A DNA stretch of 7,510 nucleotides from positions 1 through 7,510 of the forward strand of contig DAOWHG010000080.1 in the NCBI GenBank assembly GCA_030641535.1. The letters are read 5' to 3'. The position numbers and the translations under genes were made by a program. A model generated the notes under the pieces. The model was not told the origin of the DNA and did no database searches. It saw nothing but the letters and a program-made list of their open reading frames with translations. Shown one piece after another: positions 1 through 5,804 of this stretch (the stretch's first letter is position 1; every line of letters starts with the position of its first letter). The stretch is from Mycoplasmatota bacterium (GTDB taxonomy: Bacteria > Bacillota_I > Bacilli_A > Izemoplasmatales > Izemoplasmataceae).

Positions 1-2
1 CA

Positions 3-872
3 AAGAATAGAAATGAAGCATTAGATCATGTACTTTTATATGGTCCTCCAGGACTTGGAAAAACCACTTTAGCCAATATAATAGCGAATGAAATAGGAGT
101 TAACATAAAAGTTACAAGCGGGCCATCGATTGAAAGAAGCGGAGACTTGGCAGTCATCTTAACGAGCCTAGAACCAGGTGATATTCTATTTATAGACGAG
201 ATACATAGGTTACCGAGAATTGTTGAAGAAATTCTTTATCCAGCAATGGAAGATTTTGTTATCGATATTGTTGTTGGAAGAGACACAACAAGCAAATCAA
301 TTAGAGTAGATTTACCACCATTTACATTAGTAGGAGCAACAACACGTTTTGGGGACTTAAGCTCTCCATTAAGGGATCGCTTTGGTGTTGTTCATAAATT
401 GGAATATTATAATACTGAGGAATTACAACAGATTTGTAAAAGAACTGCTGGAATTTTTGAATGTGAAATTCACGAAGATGCGACATTTGAAATTGCTCGA
501 AGAAGCCGTGGTACGCCTAGAATTACCAATCGTTTGTTCAGAAGAGTAAGAGACTATGCTGATGTATTGAATGACGGAATTATTAGTATTGAAATATGTA
601 AACTTGCTTTGGGAAAATTACATATTGATGAAATTGGACTTGATTCCAAAGATTATGCATATCTACTTGGAATCATTGAAAAATTCGAAGGAGGACCTGT
701 TGGTGTTGAGAGTTTAGCGGCGTCAATTGGGGAAGAAGTCACAACTATAGAAGATGTTTATGAACCATATCTACTTCAAATTGGCTTCATAAAACGAACA
801 CAAAGAGGCAGAGTTGCAACTCAAAACGCATATAAACACATGAAAAAATCTCATAATATTAGGTTATTTTAA
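3..872 (+). CDS. ruvB: RuvB, Holliday junction branch-migration ATPase (5' end missing)
   Basis: RuvB is the AAA+ hexameric motor that works with RuvA to drive branch migration of Holliday junctions in recombinational repair. The reading frame is open from base 3, so the gene enters from the left edge. 289 residues are visible, and about 40 N-terminal residues are probably missing relative to the usual length of roughly 330-340. In order, with numbering from the first visible residue: Walker A GPPGLGKTT at 14-22, Walker B LFIDEIH around 62-68, sensor 1 GATTR around 111-115, arginine-finger region PLRDRFG around 122-128, the sensor 2-like GTPRITNRLFRRVRD segment, and the C-terminal winged helix beginning near GGPVGVESLAASIGEE. 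A TTG at 147 lies after Walker A and is not the start. The stop codon overlaps the queA ATG by one base (TAATG), which suggests translational coupling. Gene identity is essentially certain. Confidence 0.97.
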   Translation, partial: KNRNEALDHVLLYGPPGLGKTTLANIIANEIGVNIKVTSGPSIERSGDLAVILTSLEPGDILFIDEIHRLPRIVEEILYPAMEDFVIDIVVGRDTTSKSIRVDLPPFTLVGATTRFGDLSSPLRDRFGVVHKLEYYNTEELQQICKRTAGIFECEIHEDATFEIARRSRGTPRITNRLFRRVRDYADVLNDGIISIEICKLALGKLHIDEIGLDSKDYAYLLGIIEKFEGGPVGVESLAASIGEEVTTIEDVYEPYLLQIGFIKRTQRGRVATQNAYKHMKKSHNIRLF

Positions 873-1903
873 TGAAAGTTAATGACTTTAATTACGATCT
901 TCCAGAAGAACTAATAGCTCAAACTCCACTTAAAGATCGAAGTGCTTCAAGACTATTAGTTATAAACAAAAATAGTGGAAATATTCAACATGACCATTTT
1001 TCAAATTTACTAAACTTTCTAAATGAGGGAGATGTTCTAGTTTTAAATGATACATCCGTTCTCCCTGCAAGATTGTATGGTACGAAAGAAGATACATTCG
1101 CAGCAATAGAGATACTATTATTAAAACAAAAAAATGATGATATCTGGGAGTGTTTAGTAAAAAAATCGCGAAAAGTAAAGATTGGAACAATAGTTTCTTT
1201 CGGTGATGGACTCCTTAAAGCTAAGTGTGTAAGAGTAGATGATGAAGGTATTCGAGATTTCGAAATGATCTATGACGGCGTATTTTATGAAATTTTGGAT
1301 CAACTAGGAGAAATGCCTTTACCACCGTATATACATGAAAAATTAATTGACCAAGATAGATATCAAACAGTATATAACAAATATAAAGGAAGTGCTGCAG
1401 CTCCAACAGCTGGTCTGCATTTCACTAAGGATTTACTGAAAAAAATAGCCAAAAAAAAGATTGAAATTGTCTATATAACACTACATGTAGGACTAGGTAC
1501 TTTTAGACCTGTCCAAGTTGACGTAGTAGAAGACCACATTATGCACTCAGAATATTACCAAATGACAAAAGAGTGCGCAAAAACTCTAAATATTGCAAAA
1601 AAAGACAAAAGACGAGTTGTAGCGGTTGGAACAACTTCACTAAGAACCCTTGAAACTTTGCTTAGAGATTATGATAACTTTAGAGAAACAAGTGGTTGGA
1701 GCGATATTTTCATATATCCAGGTTACACTTTCAAAGCAGTTGATGCACTAATTACTAACTTTCACTTACCAAAATCGACACTATTGATGCTTGTAAGTGC
1801 TTTAGCAGGCAATGACAATATCGTTAAAGCCTACAAAGAAGCCATTAAGGAGAAGTATAGATTCTTTAGTTTCGGTGACAGTATGTTAATTAGGAGTGAT
1901 TAA
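872..1903 (+). CDS. queA: QueA, S-adenosylmethionine:tRNA ribosyltransferase-isomerase
   Basis: QueA transfers and isomerises the ribosyl part of S-adenosylmethionine onto preQ1 already inserted at tRNA position 34, giving epoxyqueuosine, the penultimate step of queuosine synthesis. At 343 residues it is a normal full-length member. Family motifs seen: YDLPEELIAQTPLKDRSASR (8-27), GDVLVLNDTSVLPARLYG (53-70), GSAAAPTAGLHFT (173-185), LHVGLGTFRPV (204-214), GTTSLRTLE (253-261) and ITNFHLPKSTLLMLVSALAG (294-313). The ATG overlaps the ruvB stop by one base. Only a weak AGG-containing ribosome site (around 860-862) precedes it, so coupled re-initiation from ruvB is likely. The ruvB-queA order is common in Firmicutes, where tgt often follows; here an unrelated gene follows. 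A queuosine-precursor transporter lies 3 kb away in the same window, consistent with salvage. Confidence 0.97.
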   Translation: MKVNDFNYDLPEELIAQTPLKDRSASRLLVINKNSGNIQHDHFSNLLNFLNEGDVLVLNDTSVLPARLYGTKEDTFAAIEILLLKQKNDDIWECLVKKSRKVKIGTIVSFGDGLLKAKCVRVDDEGIRDFEMIYDGVFYEILDQLGEMPLPPYIHEKLIDQDRYQTVYNKYKGSAAAPTAGLHFTKDLLKKIAKKKIEIVYITLHVGLGTFRPVQVDVVEDHIMHSEYYQMTKECAKTLNIAKKDKRRVVAVGTTSLRTLETLLRDYDNFRETSGWSDIFIYPGYTFKAVDALITNFHLPKSTLLMLVSALAGNDNIVKAYKEAIKEKYRFFSFGDSMLIRSD

Positions 1904-2563
1904 ATGAATGAATTTGAAAAGATATGGAGAGATAAGATTGTTAAAAATACAGAAATTTATGGAAATGATAAAATTCTAAAAATAATAACAGATCTTAATG
2001 AACTTGATGAAGTAGCATATTCACAGATTCTTATAAAAACCCTAAAAGAAAACTTGCTTAATGATAGAATAAAGAGTATTTTTTGTAAAAGTGCTTGTCA
2101 TATGCCTCATGAAAAACTAGAAAACGTAAGAAAAGTATATAATGAAACAAAAAATATCGAAAAAGCAAGAATTGCTTTGGAAGAAATGTTTATAATAGAT
2201 ATAAAACAATACAAAAATCTAAACGATAAACAACTTAAAGACATTCTAGTTAAAGGATGGGGAGCAGCTGGACTCAATATTGATGGAAAAATCATAGCTA
2301 CTAAGATTCCATCCAAATTTCATGAATATTTCGCAGAATCTGATAATATAAAGAAGAAGTATTACTATTGCCACTGCCCTAGAGTAAGAAAAGAATTACT
2401 GAATAATAGTGATTTAGACTCTATATACTGCAATTGTGGTGGTGGATTCTATCAAGATATTTGGGAGTATATAACTGGTCAAGATGTTGATATAAAAGTC
2501 CTAAAAAATCTGTTTGATGGCGATGAAACTTGCCAATTTGAGATTACTATAAAACAAAAGTAG
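1904..2563 (+). CDS. Cysteine-rich protein of unknown function, third gene of the ruvB-queA operon
   Basis: I do not recognise a function. The 219-residue protein has no signal peptide or membrane segment and looks cytosolic. The N-terminal half is mostly helical and charged, with a CKSACHMPH cluster (C61, C65, H66, H69). The C-terminal half carries YYYCHCPRVRKEL (C156, C158), then YCNCGGGFYQDIWEYITG (C176, C178) and finally GDETCQFEI (C210). Cysteine pairs of this kind could bind a metal or act in redox or thiol chemistry. The closing G-D-E-x-C-x-F-x-I pattern recalls the end of V4R-type and related small-ligand-binding domains, but this is only a resemblance. The ATG follows the queA TAA directly, with an AGGAG site at 1892-1896 inside queA, so the gene is co-transcribed. 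A terminator overlaps its stop codon. Composition matches its neighbours. That it is a gene is near certain; its role is open. Confidence 0.85.
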   Translation: MNEFEKIWRDKIVKNTEIYGNDKILKIITDLNELDEVAYSQILIKTLKENLLNDRIKSIFCKSACHMPHEKLENVRKVYNETKNIEKARIALEEMFIIDIKQYKNLNDKQLKDILVKGWGAAGLNIDGKIIATKIPSKFHEYFAESDNIKKKYYYCHCPRVRKELLNNSDLDSIYCNCGGGFYQDIWEYITGQDVDIKVLKNLFDGDETCQFEITIKQK

Positions 2564-2584
2564 ACATTTATTGTCTACTTTTTT
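2556..2584. terminator. Bidirectional intrinsic terminator between the queA operon and tnaA
   Basis: An 11-bp perfect stem, AAAAGTAGACA (2556-2566) with TGTCTACTTTT (2572-2582), encloses a 5-base loop and is followed by further T residues. The left arm is A-rich, so the reverse transcript also ends in a U run. The site lies between two convergent genes and can serve both. The stop codon of the upstream gene (2561-2563) lies inside the left arm. Confidence 0.85.
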
Positions 2585-2595
2585 ATTTATCAAAA

Positions 2596-3981
2596 TTACT
2601 TAATAGGCTTTAGTCTAGCAGTAAAGTGTCTTAGAACAGGTGGTTCATAATCAAATTCTAAACCTACCAATTTATCTCTATTACGATAAACCTCAATAAC
2701 AGCTTCCGCAACTACATCTAGATGTTTATAAGTATATGTTCTTCTAGGAATAGTAAGTCTCATTAATTCAAGAGGACTTTCTAGGTTTTTCCCAGTATCA
2801 GGGTCTCTTCCAAGTAAGAATGATCCTATTTCAACAGGTCTTACACCTGCTTCAAGATAAACAGCATTACTTACACTTTGTGCAGGAAACTCGTAATATG
2901 GAATATGTGGAGCAAATTTCTTACAATCTACAAATACGGCATGTCCACCAGTAGGATATTGAATAGGTACTCCAGCATCGCGTAATCTATCACCTAAATA
3001 TCTAACTTGATCTAATCGATGTTCTAAATAATCTTCTTCTAAAGCTTCTAAAAGCCCTACACTTAAGGCTTCCATGTCTCTACCAGTTAATCCACCATAA
3101 GTTGGAAATCCTTCCATAGGAACAATGTAAGTACGACATTTATTATATAAATCAGTATCATTCTTTATAGCAATTATCCCACCAATATTACTCAATCCAT
3201 CCTTTTTACTACTCATTAAGAAAATATCAGCTAAATCAAATACTTCTCTAGCTATTTCTAAAATACTCTTATTTTCGTAACCTTTTTCTCTTTGTTTAAC
3301 AAAATAAGCATTTTCAGCGTATCTTGCACCATCAATCAAAATAGTAATTCCATATTTATTAGCAATATCTTTAACAGCTCTTAAGTTTTCCATACTTACA
3401 GGTTGCCCACCTGCGCTATTATTGGTAATAGTTAAGATAATACCGGCGATATTTTCTTTTCCTTTTTCAGTAATTATTTTCACTAATCCATTTAAGTCAA
3501 AATTTCCTTTAAAGGGATGATAATGCTCTGTATCGAAACATTCATCAATAGCACAGTCAAGAGCTCTAGCTCCAGCTAATTCAACGTGTGCTCTAGTTGT
3601 ATCAAAATGCATATTTGAAATAAAATACATTCCCTCTTTAGTAACTAATTGAGGTAAAGCTACTTGTTCAGCCCCGCGTCCTTGATGTGCAGGAATAACA
3701 TAGTCATACCCTGTAATGTCTTTAACAACTTTTTCAAATTTATAAAAACTTCGAGATCCCGCGTATGCTTCATCCCCTTGCATCAATGCAGCCCATTGAA
3801 AATGGCTCATTGCTCCAGTTCCACTATCTGTTAATAAATCGATATATACATCTTCACTCCTCAAAGAAAAAGGATTATATCCTGCCTTTTTAAGAAATTC
3901 TATTCTTTCTTTTCTTGTAGTCATTTTAATTGGTTCAACCATCTTAATTCTATAAGGTGGAGCTACGTATTTCTTGTCCAT
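2596..3981 (-). CDS. tnaA: Tryptophanase (L-tryptophan indole-lyase)
   Basis: A PLP-dependent beta-eliminating lyase that splits L-tryptophan into indole, pyruvate and ammonia in the cytosol. Its 461 residues are full length (E. coli TnaA has 471, tyrosine phenol-lyase about 456). Motifs: IDLLTDSGTGAMS (47-59), GDEAYAGSRSFY (69-80), PAHQGRGAEQ (97-106, cofactor phosphate region), ITNNSAGGQPVS (185-196), DGARYAENAYF (217-227), and MSSKKDG (256-262), where K260 should be the PLP lysine. Residues that separate the two sister enzymes favour tryptophanase. The site of the tyrosine phenol-lyase arginine (its R381) is I385 in RPVEIGSF, the C-terminal LRHFTARL has histidine (H452) rather than phenylalanine, and FDTT (126-129) has Asp before TT. 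Much of the remaining sequence, such as YLGDRLRDAGVPI, reads like tyrosine phenol-lyase, so activity on tyrosine cannot be fully excluded. The start is supported by GGAGG at 3989-3993, 7 bases upstream. It appears monocistronic, with no permease gene beside it. Confidence 0.93.
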   Translation of the reverse strand: MDKKYVAPPYRIKMVEPIKMTTRKERIEFLKKAGYNPFSLRSEDVYIDLLTDSGTGAMSHFQWAALMQGDEAYAGSRSFYKFEKVVKDITGYDYVIPAHQGRGAEQVALPQLVTKEGMYFISNMHFDTTRAHVELAGARALDCAIDECFDTEHYHPFKGNFDLNGLVKIITEKGKENIAGIILTITNNSAGGQPVSMENLRAVKDIANKYGITILIDGARYAENAYFVKQREKGYENKSILEIAREVFDLADIFLMSSKKDGLSNIGGIIAIKNDTDLYNKCRTYIVPMEGFPTYGGLTGRDMEALSVGLLEALEEDYLEHRLDQVRYLGDRLRDAGVPIQYPTGGHAVFVDCKKFAPHIPYYEFPAQSVSNAVYLEAGVRPVEIGSFLLGRDPDTGKNLESPLELMRLTIPRRTYTYKHLDVVAEAVIEVYRNRDKLVGLEFDYEPPVLRHFTARLKPIK

Positions 3982-4021
3982 ATTTCATCCTCCAAATTAA
4001 TATATTAATAATACCAAAGAT

Positions 4022-4050
4022 ATTATACATTACTATGTTAGCGTTTACAA
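4022..4050 (-). promoter_or_regulatory. Promoter of tnaA
   Basis: Read on the - strand, TTGTAA (4050-4045) and TATAAT (4027-4022) are separated by exactly 17 bases, a good housekeeping-sigma promoter. Transcription would start near 4015, leaving a leader of only about 34 bases before the tnaA ATG, which already contains the GGAGG ribosome site. There is no room for a TnaC-like leader peptide with a Rho-dependent or intrinsic attenuator, so control should act at initiation. Confidence 0.75.
4036..4049 (-). promoter_or_regulatory. cre site (CcpA catabolite-repression operator) in the tnaA promoter
   Basis: The 14-mer TGTAAACGCTAACA on the - strand matches the cre consensus TGWAANCGNTNWCA at every defined position. 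It fills the spacer and overlaps most of the -35 hexamer of the tnaA promoter, where bound CcpA would block RNA polymerase. The inference is repression of tryptophanase when preferred sugars are present. The ccpA gene itself is outside the window. Confidence 0.75.
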
Positions 4051-4058
4051 TATTTAGT

Positions 4059-4087
4059 TTTAATTTTTATCAAATATGATGTAAAAT
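4059..4087 (+). promoter_or_regulatory. Weak candidate promoter for the membrane protein gene at 4135
   Basis: TAAAAT at 4082-4087 is a fair -10 hexamer, with a poor -35 (TTTAAT, 4059-4064) 17 bases upstream. The region is so A+T-rich that such matches arise easily. The cre site at 4036-4049 lies just upstream of this promoter, so CcpA could influence both divergent genes. Confidence 0.3.
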
Positions 4088-4134
4088 AGAAGATAGCAGC
4101 AATATTTAAATAAATATGGTCAGGAGGTAACGAT

Positions 4135-4878
4135 ATGGATACAATTATAGTCTTTTTTCAAAGAATTAGTGCTGAATCTACACCACAATTCTACATGTTT
4201 TCCTTGACCCATTTTATTGTTATCTTCATATCTGTAATAATTTCTTATCTAATTTTCAAATATTCTTCTAAAATGAAAGGATGGAAGTATGAGAAAACAT
4301 TAAGATACATATTTGGAACAATGATGATCTATACGAATATAAATCTTTGGATATATTCCTTTAATCTTGGTGAACCATGGTACAAATACCTTCCTATTGC
4401 AACTTGTGGATACGCAACCTTCTTTGGAGGATTAACTTTAATAACAAAAAATAAAGTATTATTTAAATTAACTTTGTTTTGGGGATTTGGCGCAGTATTA
4501 TCGTTACTTGGTCCAACTATTTTAGAAGGACCACAAAGATATAATTTTTACCAATTCTTTTTTAGACACCTTGGTATAGTCGTAATCCCTATTTATATGA
4601 TAAAAGTACATGATTACAAAATTACAAGTGAAGACTGGAAATTATTTTTCTATGTTACTATTTCGCTTACTATTGTATCTACAATTATAAATTTAGCTAT
4701 AAATAAGCCAGATGATTTAAACATGTTTTATACAATGCAACCTGCGATTGGAGGCACACCACTAAGCTATTTATACGAAGTTTCAAGATGGTATTATATT
4801 GCTTTTTGGATTCCCTTTGCTGCATTAATGGGATATTTATACGGATTACCGTTTTATACAAAAAAAGAACTATTCTAA
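4135..4878 (+). CDS. Integral membrane protein resembling the YwaF/TIGR02206 family
   Basis: A 247-residue polytopic membrane protein of unknown function. Hydrophobic segments fall near residues 24-44, 57-77, 86-103, 109-129, 145-158, 169-190 and 218-238, giving about seven spans. Features that recall TIGR02206 are FSLTHFIVIF after the N-terminus, a Leu-Pro-then-Cys motif in the third span (LPIATCGYATFFGG, 86-99), the GAVLSLLGPTI turn (119-129), FFRHLGIVVIPIYM (142-155) and a conserved-looking NKPDD loop (190-194) before the last span. The usual histidine just before the cysteine of the third-span motif is absent here. The start is well supported: AGGAGGT at 4122-4128, six bases before the ATG. 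It is transcribed divergently from tnaA and ends in its own terminator, so it is probably monocistronic. Family assignment is from memory of motifs; no transport substrate or reaction can be inferred. Confidence 0.75.
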   Translation: MDTIIVFFQRISAESTPQFYMFSLTHFIVIFISVIISYLIFKYSSKMKGWKYEKTLRYIFGTMMIYTNINLWIYSFNLGEPWYKYLPIATCGYATFFGGLTLITKNKVLFKLTLFWGFGAVLSLLGPTILEGPQRYNFYQFFFRHLGIVVIPIYMIKVHDYKITSEDWKLFFYVTISLTIVSTIINLAINKPDDLNMFYTMQPAIGGTPLSYLYEVSRWYYIAFWIPFAALMGYLYGLPFYTKKELF

Positions 4879-4894
4879 ATTGAATAGTTCTTTT
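4863..4894. terminator. Bidirectional intrinsic terminator between convergent genes
   Basis: A 13-bp perfect stem, AAAAGAACTATTC (4863-4875) with GAATAGTTCTTTT (4882-4894), has a 6-base loop. A-rich and T-rich flanks give a U run in both directions. It covers the last codons of the + strand membrane protein gene and lies three bases from the stop of the - strand transporter gene. Confidence 0.85.
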
Positions 4895-4897
4895 AAT

Positions 4898-5590
4898 TTA
4901 ATCTTGCAAAGGATTTATTTTTTTAATCAAATAAATAAACGGTGTATCAAGTGCTGCTACAATGACCTTAATAAAGTAAGTAGTGATGAAAATACTAACT
5001 ACTATATCAAATTCAAATAATCCAATAAACGCAATTGGTACAAAAATAGTTGTATCAATTAATTGACTTAATAATGTTGATCCATTATTTCTAAGCCATA
5101 AGAATTTATCTCCTGGATATTTTGATTTAATCTTTTGAAACATGTAAACATCAAATAACTGACTAACTATGTATGCTGATAAACTAGCTAAAGCAATTCT
5201 TGGTAACAATGAGAATATTGTTACTATAGAATCATTAGCAAAATCATCAATATTAGGAATAAACCAAATTGAGAATTGCATAATGATAACTGTCGCTAAC
5301 AAACTAAAGAAGCCAATATAAACAGCTTTTCTAGCATCTTTTACACCATATTTTTCTCCAAGTGAATCAGTTACTAAAAATAATGTTCCATACATAATAT
5401 TTCCTAATGTAGCTACTAAATGTATCCCAAAAATATTAAAATCAATTGTTTTTGTTACTTGAATATTTGCCAGTATTGTTCCCATCGCAATCCATGCAAA
5501 TAAACCTGTTTTTCCAAATAGTTTATAAGATAATGCGATTAAAGAAAAGTTTGCCAAAGCAAATATAAGCCATAAAATCTCGTTACTCAT
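4898..5590 (-). CDS. Queuosine precursor transporter (YhhQ/QPTR, DUF165 family)
   Basis: A membrane importer of the 7-deazaguanine precursors preQ0/preQ1 (or queuine in some bacteria), which are then used for tRNA queuosine. At 230 residues it is of normal length. Hydrophobic spans lie near 4-24, 28-46, 56-75, 87-108, 124-146, 172-193 and 195-220. Family hallmarks are ANIQVTKTI (41-49), the NIMYGTLFLVTDSLGEKYG segment (64-82) with its conserved Thr-Asp and Glu-x-Tyr-Gly, DARKAVYIGF (85-94), and the NNGSTLLSQLIDTTIF segment (168-183) with conserved Ser-Gln and Asp-Thr. The ATG is supported by AGGAGG at 5602-5597, six bases upstream. A likely preQ1-sensing leader precedes it and queA is nearby, both consistent with this assignment. 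Which precursor it carries cannot be read from the sequence. The gene stands alone between a promoter and a shared terminator. Confidence 0.92.
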   Translation of the reverse strand: MSNEILWLIFALANFSLIALSYKLFGKTGLFAWIAMGTILANIQVTKTIDFNIFGIHLVATLGNIMYGTLFLVTDSLGEKYGVKDARKAVYIGFFSLLATVIIMQFSIWFIPNIDDFANDSIVTIFSLLPRIALASLSAYIVSQLFDVYMFQKIKSKYPGDKFLWLRNNGSTLLSQLIDTTIFVPIAFIGLFEFDIVVSIFITTYFIKVIVAALDTPFIYLIKKINPLQD

Positions 5591-5596
5591 AGTATT

Positions 5597-5636
5597 CCTC
5601 CTAGTTTTGGTATCGCAGGATGGTTACGAACTGCGG
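5597..5636 (-). promoter_or_regulatory. Probable preQ1-I-like riboswitch in the transporter leader
   Basis: Read on the - strand, CGCAG (5635-5631) pairs with CTGCG (5618-5614), giving a 5-bp stem. The 12-base loop TTCGTAACCATC starts with TTC and ends with C. An A-rich tail, ATACCAAAACTAGGAGG (5613-5597), follows and ends in the ribosome site. Stem length, loop length, the TTC start, the final loop C and the AAAACTA(G)G tail match the layout of class I preQ1 aptamers, where ligand binding folds the tail back and hides the ribosome site. The loop-to-tail pseudoknot pairs are not clean here (G-C and U-A with a C/U mismatch), so this may be a variant type. Position before a queuosine-precursor transporter is the strongest support. 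Confidence 0.55.
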
Positions 5637-5656
5637 ACTGCTTATTAAGCATATTT

Positions 5657-5685
5657 AATATATATTAATTGCATCAATTTGTCAA
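5657..5685 (-). promoter_or_regulatory. Promoter of the queuosine precursor transporter
   Basis: On the - strand a perfect TTGACA (5685-5680) lies 17 bases before TATATT (5662-5657). Transcription would begin near 5650, giving a leader of about 60 bases that contains the riboswitch-like hairpin. A small inverted repeat, GCTTAATAAGC (5650-5640), would sit at the very start of the transcript. Confidence 0.7.
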
Positions 5686-5703
5686 ATAAATGAAAGAATT
5701 ATT

Positions 5704-5772
5704 TATAATAATTATGACTTTTTTATATTTTCACAGTATTTTCTTATGAAAACAAGCAATTTGTAGTAAAAT
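5704..5772 (+). promoter_or_regulatory. Candidate promoter region for the activase gene
   Basis: Two possible -10 elements are visible. TAAAAT at 5767-5772 has only a poor -35 (TTATGA, 5744-5749). TATAAT at 5704-5709 would need TTGTCA at 5679-5684 with a long 19-base spacer. The second would overlap the -35 of the divergent transporter promoter. Neither is convincing in such A+T-rich DNA. Confidence 0.25.
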
Positions 5773-5804
5773 AGTAATATTGACAAACACAAGGGTGATG
5801 CATA

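Noticed and set aside
147..872. A ruvB start at TTG 147
   Set aside because: The frame is open back to base 3 and the upstream part encodes the Walker A motif GPPGLGKTT, so 147 is internal.
960..1406. Two - strand open frames (960-1190 and 1221-1406)
   Set aside because: They lie entirely opposite queA, have no ribosome site or recognisable motifs, and read as the reverse shadow of A+T-rich coding DNA.
2107..2316. A - strand open frame opposite the cysteine-rich gene
   Set aside because: It is a short shadow of the + strand gene, with no family features of its own.
2596..3981. Naming the lyase tyrosine phenol-lyase (tpl)
   Set aside because: The arginine and phenylalanine typical of that enzyme's substrate site are replaced by I385 and H452, as in tryptophanase.
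3982..4050. A TnaC-like leader peptide before tnaA
   Set aside because: The predicted transcript leader is about 34 bases, mostly ribosome site, with no short frame carrying a Trp codon.
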